Source: Stictocephala bisonia
Taxonomy: Eukaryota; Arthropoda; Insecta; Hemiptera; Membracidae
Length of the DNA stretch: 64,000 bases
Assembly (NCBI GenBank): GCA_035578905.1
Contig: JAQJVL010000110.1
Span: forward strand, 1,178,001 to 1,242,000
Direction of reading: 5' to 3'
In this document: piece by piece, positions 44,769 through 56,400 of the stretch
How positions within the stretch are numbered: the stretch's first letter is position 1
Layout: the number at the start of each line of letters is the position of its first letter
The notes under the pieces: model-generated
What the model saw: the letters and a program-made list of their open reading frames with translations, nothing else
Told to the model about the DNA's origin: nothing
Databases searched by the model: none
Program-made: the position numbers and the translations under genes

Positions 44769-46704
44769 AATGTTTAATGTATCTTACTGCTTCAGTTGCT
44801 TGGTTATAATCTATGGAAACAAATATCGGCCGCCCATTCGTAACTCTTACGTACGTAACACCTCCGCAAACCTTTAATCGGCCTACCAGCCGTTTAATGT
44901 TTGTAATCTTGACCATTTGCCACTCTGCTGTTGCTACTTCAAGTTTATTTCTACTCTACTTTAGAAATTTTACGAATCAAATCCTTACAACTCGTCAGTT
45001 ATTCACAGTAATTCTTTTGGCAGTTTAATTTATTTTTTATTATACCCAATAATTCCAGTATGTGCGACAACACAGTATACATTCACCTTTTCACTGTTCT
45101 TAGAATTAGCTCGGGACTATCAATGGACATTTGATATGTTTACATTACCGAATTGCTCAAAATCTTTCACCAAAAAAGATACGCAAATCAAAATCAGCAG
45201 GATTCTATTGCGTGAAACGGCTTCATTGTAGGGATGAAAATACAAATAAACATGTAAAATTCTCCGAAGACCCGTTACAGATTGTTTCCAGGTACATCGA
45301 CTGGAGCTTCACAGAAAAGATTTTCAACATTACCCGGAGGTACTGATAGATCTACGTCAAAGCAGGTTTTATTAAAAATGCAGATGGTCCATTTCTAAAA
45401 TTGCTTCGCCCATTTATTGATTGCATTCTTATACGAAACATGGCAAGGAACGAAATAATCATTGAATAACAATTATATAATCATTGCTTTTTTTAAAAAT
45501 TAACAATAAAACAATAAACAATGTTGAGTGTGTACTGCTCCATGTTGATCGGGATTAAATAATTAACTATTTTAATACAAAATAATGTAGTTATGCATTT
45601 TAATTTGTAGGTTTTTGTTTTTATTAATATGGTATAGGTTAAATAACTAAAACTTTAATTTTTTGCTTTGTAATTTTTTGGGGTTTCTAAAAGAATTGAG
45701 TTAAGTTCTATCTGCTTGAGTTAAGATATGTGCTTTACTTAACTTTTTAATATTATAAATTGTATGGCTGTCACTAGTACCAGCTACAAAAAAAGGAGGA
45801 GGAAAAACATTAGTTGTAAATCAGATCCAAAATTTAAAGCCGAATAAAGAAAATAGTAAAATCTTAAATATTTGAGTCTTTTTAATCAAATTTTGAAATA
45901 TTGAGCCATAGAGTCCAGTTTTCGCAGCTATTAGCTGAACATCAACATCACGAATAACACAGTGACATTGTTTTGACAATAGAAGATTAGGTCTGCCCTG
46001 GCCTACATGAACCTTTGTATAAATATCTGGCAAAGCAGTGAGGTAAACCAAAGCTGTACGCAGGACTTTAACTCTTCACGATGCCTAGCAAGTTGCTGTA
46101 CAATAATAGTTCTAGTCATCACTTTAGATGTAGGCTAGAGATTTTTTTTAAACAGAGAGATCGATCAAAAATGGCAACTAAGTACAGTGGATGCTAACTG
46201 TGTTTCAGCCTAACACCATCGAAAAAATAATAATTTTCTAATCACCTAGTCTAAAACTCAAGTGAAAGCAGATTACTTATATCTTTGATTCATTGTATTT
46301 GGCTTCTAAATTATCAAGTTTTCTTCCTGTTATTGTCACAATCTCGTATTGAGTTGTGAGAGCAATATAATCTGAATATAAGAGTTTCCTGGACTTTGTG
46401 ACGAAAATGACGATATTAAGTAATGAGAAATCTTAAAAATCTTAAATCAGCAATCTCCAACCGAACAAGCCTTTTCCCAGCATACCAGTTCATAAATTCA
46501 AAAACCCAGTTACGTTTTTCATGTTTCATGTTCATGTTACCCTGTTACATAGTTCTTTCAGTTACAACGCAGTGGTTCGGTTGCCATCGCCATTCATTCT
46601 ACTAAACAGGGTAAAAGTATTCCGATATAATAATTTTCTTTGTGGTATTTAGCTTTTTAAACCCATGTCTCCAGTTATATACTAGCATAGTTACTGTCTT
46701 AACA
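44769..46704. other. AT-rich copy A sequence
   Basis: I see no supported gene. ORFs at 44813-45028, 45131-45346 and 45821-46051 show no domain, and their frames have no counterpart in copy B. Confidence 0.4.
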
Positions 46705-47070
46705 ATTTAAGTGGCCCTGGCCAGTGAAGAGGAGCTTAAATGTAATTGCAGCATGTGTTTTAATGGTTGGCAGATCAAACAACGCAAGGCACGCTTGGAA
46801 AGGCTACTTGTGACCAGACCACTGGGATCGTGACAATTGTGCACGCCGCCAATTAATTGACAAGCACTTGGCGTGTTCGACAAACAGCGTGTTAAAACAG
46901 GTCTTATAAAACACCAACACTTTACAAAAATATGCTTGAAGGATGCATATGTGTCTACATGCTGTGTACATCCAATGTACATCTTAACAGGTACCCTTGG
47001 CGCACTTTTTATGGTCCAAGTAGGCAGTCAAAGACGAAATAATTAAACTCTAAAGTTATAACTTTTCTAC
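46705..47070 (+). repeat. duplication block 7, copy A
   Basis: TGGCCAGTGAAGAGGAGCTT, AAGGCACGCTTGGAAAGGCT, GGATCGTGACAATTGTGCAC and AAGCACTTGGCGTGTTC recur at 57515-57710 with changes. The ends match at 57940-58020. Minus-strand ORFs of 91 and 83 codons lie over the two copies and share some reading frame (VHTCHDP, ICQPLEH-like words). I regard this as a by-product of DNA similarity. Confidence 0.8.
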
Positions 47071-47519
47071 TTCATTTTTAGGATTTTCCTTTGGATAAGT
47101 TAAACAATTTTTTAAACTTTAACTAATTATATTTCATTAATATGATTGAATATATAAAACGATTTAAACGATATACATACCTATATATATATGTATAAAT
47201 ATATCTGGATAAATATCTAACAAAGTATAATCTATACAATACTTAACAACTATCAGTTTAGATCTCTCAATAATTGAGAAAATCACCTACAACAAACAGC
47301 AGCTAAAGTTATGACCATGAATACTAGCTACCTAACAAACATAGGTTTTTATTTTCATTTTTGTGTTATTTTACTGAATCATTTCGACAAATGGTATTAA
47401 TACTGCCGGTGATACTGGGAATACTGATCAATTACACGTTTCACCGTTACGTTATCATCAAATCCTTACACTAAAATTATGTTATAATAATATTACACTA
47501 ATAAACACTTACACTAAAT

Positions 47520-47661
47520 ATTATACATAAAGTTAAAATTATGTATAATCGCGTAATCAAACAGCTTTTCCAGGATCACCGGTAGTTAGCATTATACATA
47601 AAGTTAAAATTATATATAATCGCATAATCAAACAGCTTTTCCAGGATCACCGGTAGTTAGC
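47520..47661 (+). repeat. 71-base tandem duplication
   Basis: Units 47520-47590 and 47591-47661 differ at only two positions by eye (ATGTATAATCGCG against ATATATAATCGCA). Each ends CCAGGATCACCGGTAGTTAGC. Confidence 0.95.
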
Positions 47662-47824
47662 AGGTACTTGACTTTCAATACGTAGGTTTTAAGTTAACTC
47701 TAGTGACATTTTGGGCTCATATGAAAAACGAAAGCTTTACAATATAACTGACAATAAGAAAATAAAATACTCTCATAAAAACATAACAGCACTGACAAAA
47801 ATGTCCCCCATTAGATGTAAAATA

Positions 47825-48170
47825 GGACCTTTTTTCGTTAATTCACTACCACTACTTTTTTGGTTACTTAACTATCACTACTTTTTTATCTCAATTACGG
47901 TTAGATTAGGTTAACTAGGGCAGGTTAAGTTAGGTAGCTACTAAAGTTGATCACAAACTGGTAAATCCAATTATTGACTTGCCGCCGAATGCGCTCTCCG
48001 TGTGTAAGTTCTTGGAAAGAGATAAGATAAGGCCAGCGACATCGGATTCCTAGCAGATAAGGAACTCCACAATGGACGTCACATGAGTGAGGAACACTTT
48101 TTAGAGAAATAAATTATTTATCATTAACGGAAAAAAAATAGTAGTGGTAGTGAATTAACGGAAAAGATCC
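47825..48170. mobile_element. MITE, CACTACCACTA family, copy 2 (most complete)
   Basis: GGACCTTTTTTCGTTAATTC at the left and the complement of GGATCTTTTCCGTTAATTCA at the right. The interior has CTGGTAAATCCAATTATTGA, GAATGCGCTCTCCGTGTGTA and GACATCGGATTCCTAGCAGA, shared with the copies at 52617 and 61374. Confidence 0.85.
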
Positions 48171-48190
48171 GTAAAATATAATTAAACTTG

Positions 48191-48463
48191 ATAACTTACT
48201 TTTTTTAAACACAAAAACACAAAAATATACACACAAAGAAAATAGAAATATTTACAATTTTTCTAGAATTTATAAGACAATCTTTTATAAGAATGATTTT
48301 CTATATTTTAATTCATTTAAAATTGCTTTTTAACTTACTTTTTAAAAACAGCAAAAAACAAAAATATACACACAAAGAAAAAAGAAATACTTAAAAATTT
48401 TGCTATAATTTATAAGACAATCTTTTATAAGAATGATTTTCTATATTTTAGTTCGTTTAAACT
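48191..48463 (+). repeat. about 138-base tandem duplication
   Basis: Units 48191-48328 and 48330-48463 both contain AAAAATATACACACAAAGAA and GAATGATTTTCTATATTTTA at the same spacing. More divergent than the 71-base pair. Confidence 0.88.
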
Positions 48464-49259
48464 TGATTGAAATTTGAAAATATATTTTAGAATGACGAAG
48501 AATTCATTAAACAGATTTTTATTTAAATAAATGACATTTATACAGAATAAATGTATTAAATTAAATACTAAATTAATCAAAACAAATGAAACACTATATT
48601 TATAGTAGTGTTAAGATAAAAAGGTAAAATTAATATTTATAAATTTCTATTGTTTCACTATGACTGGTCAATGTTTGGTCTTTAATCAAACGATCTTTCT
48701 GTATTACTCTATAATGTTCCATGTGTTGAATCGTCAAGGTTTCTTTGTTGTCGGTCCCAAGAATCTAAATCCGAGAAGTGCTCTCGGGCTCATATATAAG
48801 CCAGATACGCTTAAAAAGAAAAGTGACAAACAATCGATAGCTGTTTGGACTTTATGATAAATTCAAGGAAATATGAGTTAATCAATTTCAATATGATATT
48901 TTTGTAACACTCAACTGTTCATCAAAACAAACCATTCAATATTTTGTTAGTTAAATCGTTGAACTTGCTTGAAATGGGTTTGTACGTAAATTTATCGAGC
49001 ATTTTATCACACTAATTAAAACTGCTAACGTTTCGAGCAAACAATTGGTTTCATGATTAGTATCAATTTTGATTCTTCTCCCTTTAATCACAATATTATT
49101 GTAGGTTGAATTGGTTTAATGAAGGCTTAAGTAAAATAATTATTCAAGTACATTCAATGAACTTAATCACGATAATAATTGTTAATATGAATTTAAAAAT
49201 AAAGTTATCACATAATTTTTACTATCATGTTAAAATAATGTTGAACATCTTAGAATCTT

Positions 49260-49435
49260 AGGCTTTAGAACTCACAGATACCACTACAGCCCATCACAGC
49301 ATGGGCGAAACGTCTGGTTATAATGTAGACAGCACCTTGACGTTTGATGTCTAAATTATATTGTCTACATTATATTGATTATACATTATATAATATGTCT
49401 ACATTATAATGTCACCGGAAATTATAGATTCATGT
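49260..49435 (+). repeat. dispersed repeat with degraded hammerhead-like core
   Basis: Stem GCCCAT(49289)/ATGGGC(49301) is followed by GAAACGTCTGGTTAT. It matches 41640-41770 and carries an extra short tandem duplication of a TCTACATTATA-type segment before GTCACCGGAAA. Confidence 0.75.
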
Positions 49436-49599
49436 TGAACACTTCATAAACACTCCATTCCGGCTCTGAGATAAACAATTAGGAAAGTCAGTAACAAATA
49501 ACTTCTAACTGACATTCAAGGAAAGAAAATGACATAATTTTGTTATTTGTTTAGACGTGAAGAAATAAAGTTACACTTAGTTGAAGTGTTCATAGCAGA

Positions 49600-51584
49600 A
49601 TTTTTAAAATTTATGTAAAAAACAACAATCTCTTTGTAAAAAACAAAATTGTGTTGTCAACTATATTAATGATTTTCATTTGATTTTTGAAAGATAACAA
49701 TAACAATCTTATAATAAATCTTCAAGTAGGTTCCTAAAATGACCATCGGCAATGGGTTGGCCAAAATTCGTTAGGAAATATTCTTCCTCTTTGCTATAGA
49801 TTTTTTAATTAATTTTTTTACTTGTTTTTTATATTTACAATGGAAAACTTCAAAATGAACTTTTTAAAATGGGTTTGTCATGAACATTTCTATAAGTTTC
49901 AACTGTAGAAATACGCTCATGTTCTTTTTTACAAAAAAAATTAAACGCTGCCGTTTCAAGTCTTGGTAAAATAACCCTCAAAACTACCTACCTCAAAGGT
50001 AATATTCCAATTAAGGAATTCCATGAACTGAGGATTACAAGGGGACGCCCCTGCACACTTCGCGTGCCAACCTCACCCCTCACTGTGCTTGTTACACCTC
50101 GGCTTGTAACTTTTGACTACAAATAATTAGGTTAATTGTATAACGCAAAATCAATCTCACTCACAGTACTTGCGTTGTTGCCTATTTATTAATATAAACA
50201 CCCAATAATTATATAACTTAGCCTATTTCAAATGGGTTCATTTCATTTGTTTTTCTTAACAGCTGAAGGTTAATTAAATGAATAAAATAACTGCATTAGA
50301 ATACCATTTAAACCTTCAAGTCCAGTAAAGTGAAGCTCTTCAATCGAATGTGAATAAAACCATGCATATAAAAACTGAGGTTGAATAGACACCTTCCCTG
50401 GTTTAACATTATGAAAGATCTAACTTCCTGAACATTATAAACACAATTATTTACTTTTGATTGCACTTGATTGGTAAGACTTACCCAATCCAATTCCTCT
50501 AAAAGCCTTCTACCCACCCTACTCATAGCCGCAACGCCTTATCAACTGAATTTATCTTATCAACTGAATTTATCTTATATATTTGAATAGGTCGACAGGC
50601 AAGAATAGACATCTGAAGTCGTACATGACCTATTAAAATTAGCAGAGTACAAATAAGATATTCTGATTAAATAGATTGTGAAATCAAAATGTATCAGGCA
50701 TAACTCATAATATATTTACGATATCATATTGGTCTATATGAATGGCAGATGAAATCCCGTAGAATACAAAATTTGACCCTTTTGTCCTCAAACTTCAATC
50801 TTTGATATTGGAACAAATTGGTGCCATTGTTACACCTGCTGTCAGAAAATGTATCACCGTGTGGCTAAAGGTAGAAAAAATTCTGTTTTAAAAAGCTATT
50901 TTTACAGTTAAATAAGGTATTGATTGTTCTTCAGTTCAATATAAAATTAGTTATAAAATAAGTTTAGTTATTTTAATTAATAAAAACACTTACTGTTGTA
51001 ACTTTTTGAACATTTGTTCTAACAAACTCTTGGTTCTTTTCTTTTTTTACTAGTTTCTTGAACAGCATAACGCGTTGGTAGGAATCAATGAGTAATAATT
51101 AAACTCATTAAAATAATTTTAACTAACCATTAAATACATTTAAATAAACATTAAATGTACGCACTGGTACAAATGCAATACAATTGAATCTTACACAACA
51201 CAAATTTATACTTATATTTTTAATAAGTTTGTGTTGTTCACTTGTATTTTTTTCCGAACATGAAAATACTAGCGAATAACATCGTTCATTGTACTAAATT
51301 CTATAACATGAACGGTAAAGTCAATGACTCGTTTTGAACGGCGTCACAGATCTATTAAAAGCATTTAGAGAACCATCCAACATATTTAGTACGTACAATA
51401 TACAATATATACAATATATAAAGATACAATCTTTATACAATATATAAAGATTGGACCAATATTTGACATGTTACCTACATTTGTGTACATAAAGATTTGT
51501 ACATATCGTTGTCGAATACGTAGAGAATTTAAAATTAATAGATTAAAATTAAATTTAAGCACATAATCTAACATTATTGTCTAC
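49600..51584. other. AT-rich tract; MITE shard near 51150
   Basis: I see no gene. At 51150-51245, GGTACAAATGCAATACAATT, TTACACAACACAAATTTATA and AAGTTTGTGTTGTTCACTTG represent a degraded third member of the fold-back family at 19355 and 43857. The ORF at 50308-50526 is not supported. Confidence 0.5.
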
Positions 51585-51850
51585 TTAACTTAAAAATGAA
51601 ATTATTTATTGTTTCATTATCTTATTGCAGTTATAAACAAAACAAAATTGCCTACTCTCATGAACATTAAGACACTGAGGACTCGCCGTATATAATCTTG
51701 AAGGGGCAGAGCAGCCATTATCCTTAGTTACCGTGTACATTTCTCATTCCACAATAAATGTCTCTACAAACATCCACTAACCACATACTCGGTATCATAC
51801 ATCACAATGTCCACCATTATGGTAGACCATAAACACGTCGGTCAAACAAC
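51585..51850 (+). repeat. duplication block 11, copy A (unusually well conserved)
   Basis: From CTTATTGCAG to CGGTCAAACAACGTA this matches 62725-62985 with few changes, the best-conserved long block of the duplication together with block 1. It opens with an acceptor-like TTATCTTATTGCAG, followed in both copies by a short open frame (KLPTLMNIKT core) that stops after about 20 codons. Confidence 0.8.
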
Positions 51851-51948
51851 GTAACTTCTCTCAGTATTTCTTTTCTATAATGCAGTGTTTTTAGCTCAAT
51901 GTTCTTTTGTTCATCTAATCAGGAGTTACAGACTAGATAATTTTTCAT

Positions 51949-52190
51949 CGTAAATCGTGTTCAACATTCAACACCGACATTCTGGATTACTACACATCAC
52001 CATGCGTGGATAAGTTTTTACAAAGGTCACAACAGCTGTTCATTTTTAGACACTTTATCTTATAAATTATCTAGTCCACGTAAAAAGTGTCTAAAAATGA
52101 ACAGCTGTTGTGACCTTTGTAAAAACTTATCCACGCATGGTGATGTGTAGTAATCCAGAATGCCGGTGTTGAATTTGAACACGATTTACG
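51949..52190. repeat. 107-base-arm palindrome
   Basis: The left arm at 51949-52056 (CGTAAATCGTGTTCAA...) and the right arm at 52084-52190 are almost perfect complements, including GTGGATAAGTTTTTACAAAG, with a 27-base loop. One side has GACATTCTGG where the other has GGCATTCTGG. Copy B has only a single, partial arm (63080-63110), so the inverted duplication arose in copy A. Confidence 0.92.
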
Positions 52191-52616
52191 CTTAGAGTTA
52201 CTATTTGCTGGAACTGGAGAAAACTAAGTGTCTTAAGTGATAGTCGAGATGTCCAGAGAAGAGAAACGACTGCCAAACTTTACTTTTAGAATAATGCGTG
52301 GTTGTGTTTAAAAGATAAGGCTCAGGTTCCTTAGTTATTGTGGTTATTGGAAGATTAATCAGTATGGTTAACCAGTATGGTTTCTAACTATCAATCGACA
52401 TTATAAATAACAAAGACTACACTTGTTCAGTTAGATGTATCGCAATTATGAACAAAATGTTCAATATAATTTCACACAAGATGCAAAGGGTATTTCACAA
52501 TACAATATACAAATAAAAATTCACACAAGATGTATCTAATGATTGAAGATGCGACTAGAATCTATATTTTCCGGTGACAACTGCGTCAAGGTCCTATCTC
52601 TACACTATTTTTGACA

Positions 52617-52829
52617 AATACAATGATTGACTTACCGGCGAATGCGCTCTCCGTGTGTAAGTTCTTGGAAAGCGATAAGGCCAGTGATATCGGATTCCTA
52701 GCAGATAAGGAATACCACAGTGGACGTAAAAATGATTGGGGAACAGTTTTTGGGGCAAAAGAATATTTGTAGTGGCAGTGCATTAAAGGAAACAAAACAG
52801 GTAGTGGTAGTGAATAACGGAAAAGATCC
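52617..52829. mobile_element. MITE, CACTACCACTA family, copy 3 (left-truncated)
   Basis: It begins inside the family consensus at ACAATGATTGACTTACCGGC and keeps the right end GTAGTGAATAACGGAAAAG to GATCC. Confidence 0.8.
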
Positions 52830-54663
52830 AATAATTTAACTGGTTACACGGTGTTTAGTTCCAGAATAAACCGTAGATCCCAGTTATTTTCTGATCACTG
52901 GACCACTTATCTCTCAGGATAAGTTGCTCTCAGTTTAATAACCAGAACATGCATTACATATTGTAATCCCTTAGATTAGACTTAATATATTAAAAAATGT
53001 GTGTTGTAATGTTATAAAATACTGACCTTGCTTAGCAATATTTTAATGATTTTACAGTCTTTCAAAATTGAGATTAATGTTTTTAAATTGTAAGGGAATA
53101 TTAATAATAGTTAGGGTGCAGTGCAATTTTTGAAAGAACAATACAGAGGAGATTATGGTTGGAATCTGATTTAATAATAAATGAGACTTTACAACAATTG
53201 TTTACGTACGAACTATGACAGTTGATTTTTGCTATTTTGGCGTAGTAGCCTAAAAGTATGACTGTTTACTACATAGTATAAATCTTTTACTGCACAACAT
53301 AATCCATTACAAGTCAATTTGTGTCTGTGTATACAACCGGGAGTAAAGGCCTGATTTAATAGATGTTGTAAATAACTTCTATTGTACTTCAGATTGGATT
53401 TATTACGAGTATCTGACTTAGCTTACTCCATTTAACATGTTCTAAAACCTGCCTTTTGACGTTCTTTCCACCCACATTTTCCCTTTATTACGTACTTGAC
53501 TTTGTAAACTGACAGTTTCGTGCACACTTCCAGTTCCAAAATTGGTGTTAATTAATTGTTAATTTGGTTCATCCTGTTTACTCTCCATTGTTGGTTTAAA
53601 TATCTAAACATGAATTTAATGAAAATATATGTCAAATCTGCTGAGAGAAGCTTTTTAAATACTATGAGAGTTTATCAATTGGTTCCACATAATAAAGGCA
53701 CCACAGTAAATTGAACAAAACTATTCTTTCTATTTCTTTTACACGAGATACAGCCAGTATTAATATAAACTAAGGGGCACACCTGCACGCTTCGCATGTT
53801 AACCCAATCACTCTCTGTGCTCGTATAACCACGGCCTCAGTTTGTGACTTTAGATTACAAATTGGTTGTTAATTTATATACATTAGATTAATATGGTTTT
53901 ACTTATAAAAAAACTATAAGCGTGAGGAGGAATATTGGTGTAATTTTAATAATTTTGGCAACTTTCTCTCCTAACTTTGTTAAATATTTTATCTCTAAAA
54001 CTTATCTAACATTTCTTATATACAATTTAACATATATGGTACTGTATATAAGACTTATTTGAGTACATCCCTTCAATAGTGCTTCAAGTTATTTTGAAAT
54101 AATTTATCTTCGAACTGAATTTTACTTCACATTTAATTTTTCAGCAATATTACTAACAACAATTTAGTAGTACTTCAATCTCAAGACCTAAAGTGACATT
54201 TTGATTTACTTTAGAACGTAAGGTCTCATAAACTTTTAACTCCACAATAACTGTCTTGTCTCTCAGTCATACATCACAATTTGTCCTTCTTACATTGGCC
54301 ATTACATTACAGTGATCTGTTTACACCAGAGCCGGCTGGACAAATGATCTGTACAGTGTAGGTGTTGGTGATTCCTGAGACTCTATATATGTTTATTTTA
54401 TTGACGTTAATCGTGCAAGTCTCTTGTTGAGGGAGTATAATAACTTTAGTAGTGATAGCGCAAAAATATCACATCATCCTTGAAAATGGAAAGGCCGTTA
54501 AAATTGCATAACTATTCTTTATATCCTAAATTTAAAAAATAGGCCAATTGAATATCACCTTTTTTGTAAATTTAAAATTTTCCATCAATTTCCATGTAGT
54601 GGTTGTTGAAAATAGCGATCGTTGTTTCCTGTAATTATATTATGTGTACAAAGATCATTACAG

Positions 54664-54719
54664 GGTATTTACAATTACAGCTTGGAAGGTATTTTTTGTA
54701 ATTGTAAATACCTTCCAAG
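54664..54719. repeat. two interleaved inverted repeats
   Basis: GGTATTTACAATTACA (54664-54679) pairs with 54697-54712, while CTTGGAAGGTATTT (54681-54694) pairs with 54706-54719. The right arms overlap, so only one hairpin can form at a time. Confidence 0.9.
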
Positions 54720-55475
54720 TTGTAGAACATACTTTCCCCGATCAACACATTTCTTTACAGTTGAAATTTAAGATAAACTAAATTCGTAGTAAGTTTGTTA
54801 CACAATTGACTTAACTCCTGCTCTCATATTGTTGACTTCATTTACAGTATTTACTAACTCATCCTTTTTAGTCTTGTGTAAAATACGTTTATTATCTTTT
54901 TGCTATTTTGTGTTTAAATTATTTTTTTTCTAATGCTTTCCAACTATTTTTACACGTTATTTAAAACCGTTGAGCAAGTTAGAACATTTTTGTTTCATTT
55001 AACGACAGAGAGTCACAACTAACTAGGTCATTGTGCTAAACACACGTACTACTAGTAGAGTCCCAGCTACTACAAGTTGTAAATAGCTGCTATTGAATCT
55101 TAGATTGGTTTATAACGGTTTATTACCGTACTTATTTGCAAGAACTCGAGTATTACTTCATTCAGCGTGTTCTCTGGATTGCTGTTCCATTACAGAGGTA
55201 ACAGATTTTGTTCTTTCTCCCCATCTTAAATTTAAAAAAAGATTGGTTCTTTCTTGACATCTGTATTAAAGTGTTTGTAAAGCTTTTATGGGATTAATCT
55301 GACTTCAATAAGTGAGCGGATCCATCACCCAAGAGCCTAACTTGTCACTCTCTACGAGGTAAACGCAGTTACTCGTAGAACCAGTAAAACAGTCATACGT
55401 ATAAAAACAATGTCAAAATATTATTTACTTACTGTATACATGTGACAGACACATAAACATGACTTATTGTTTTAG

Positions 55476-55529
55476 TAGTGTATTAATATACAATTTCTTC
55501 AATTATAGAAATTTTATATTAATACACTA
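55476..55529. repeat. 23-base inverted repeat
   Basis: The arms 55476-55498 and 55507-55529 (TAGTGTATTAATATA core) have one or two mismatches and an 8-base loop. They are specific to copy B. Confidence 0.85.
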
Positions 55530-55589
55530 TATACACTATTATAGACCACCGTTGTGTTAAAATTAAAATGTTACCAAGGGTGAAGGTAT

Positions 55590-56400
55590 AAACTTGGAAT
55601 TTCCTGCTAGAGGTAAATTACCTATTACCACTTCACTTATCCCAACGTACCAGATCTAACACTTTCTAACTGGTAAATTTTTATAATATTGTTTATTTAA
55701 AAAATACTCTTTATGTGATAAATACATATTTAACCTTAATGTAATGTTTCTAATGCTTGTATAAAAGTGGTTCTCTAAGTGGCGTGGAGGGCAACAGCGT
55801 TGCATGCCTGGAGCGTCATCAACAGGGGACAAGGGAACATCTGTCTAATGGTACTTGAAGGACTAAGTGGTACTTGGTTTTTTGTTTTTATGTTTGTTTT
55901 TTTTACAAGAAACCGTTTAAACTTGGAATTTCCTGTTACAAGTATTAAACTTATCATCAATTGACATCATAACAAACTGGGTCTGACACTTCCTCGCTGG
56001 TAAATTGGTAAGCTGCTATCTATTGAAGCTTTACAATTATTTTTTTATATGATAAATATTTAACTGTAATATAATGTTACAAATAACTAGTTCTTGATTT
56101 AACTGTAATGTTTGTGTAACATTTTTCTCTTAAGAAGTGTGGAGAGCTCTAGCTTGCCTGGAGTGCCTTCAACAGGAGACAAAAGAATAAACACTATTAT
56201 GGAAACATTTTTTATTTGAAATACATTTTATTTGTAATCTCTTTGCTCTTTTTTGTTTAAGTATTTAAGTGGTATTGGTAGCTACACCATGCCAAGCTAC
56301 AACTTGCCTCGAGCTACAGCCACCAGTTGTCAAGGGAAGTATCTAATGGAAACATTGCTTGCCGGACTGTTCTCTTGGTATTTTTCGTTATTATTTTAGA
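55590..56400 (+). repeat. tandem expansion of duplication block 5
   Basis: The unit (AACTTGGAATTTCCTG, CTAACTGGTAAATT, GTGGCGTGGAGGGCAACAGC, CATCTGTCTAATGG) occurs at 55590-55875. It occurs again more diverged at 55915-56215 (TGTGGAGAGCTCTAGCTTGC) and partially at 56262-56400 (AACATTGCTTGCCGGACT). Copy A has a single unit at 43155-43500. Confidence 0.75.

Larger units (their letters stand above)
31340..52190 (+). repeat. segmental duplication, copy A (about 21 kb, expanded)
   Basis: Blocks in this interval recur in the same order and orientation in 53100-63115. A to B pairs: 31375-31700 with 53140-53500; 32695-32850 with 54225-54385; 41775-41975 with 54990-55190; 42470-42625 with 55245-55400; 43030-43500 with 55420-55880; 44490-44640 with 56510-56640; 46705-47070 with 57515-58020; 48690-48845 with 60080-60210; 48880-49000 with 60850-60960; 49470-49600 with 61255-61370; 51585-51850 with 62725-62985; 52010-52050 with 63080-63110. 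Copy A is longer mainly through insertions such as the pogo-like element. Confidence 0.85.
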
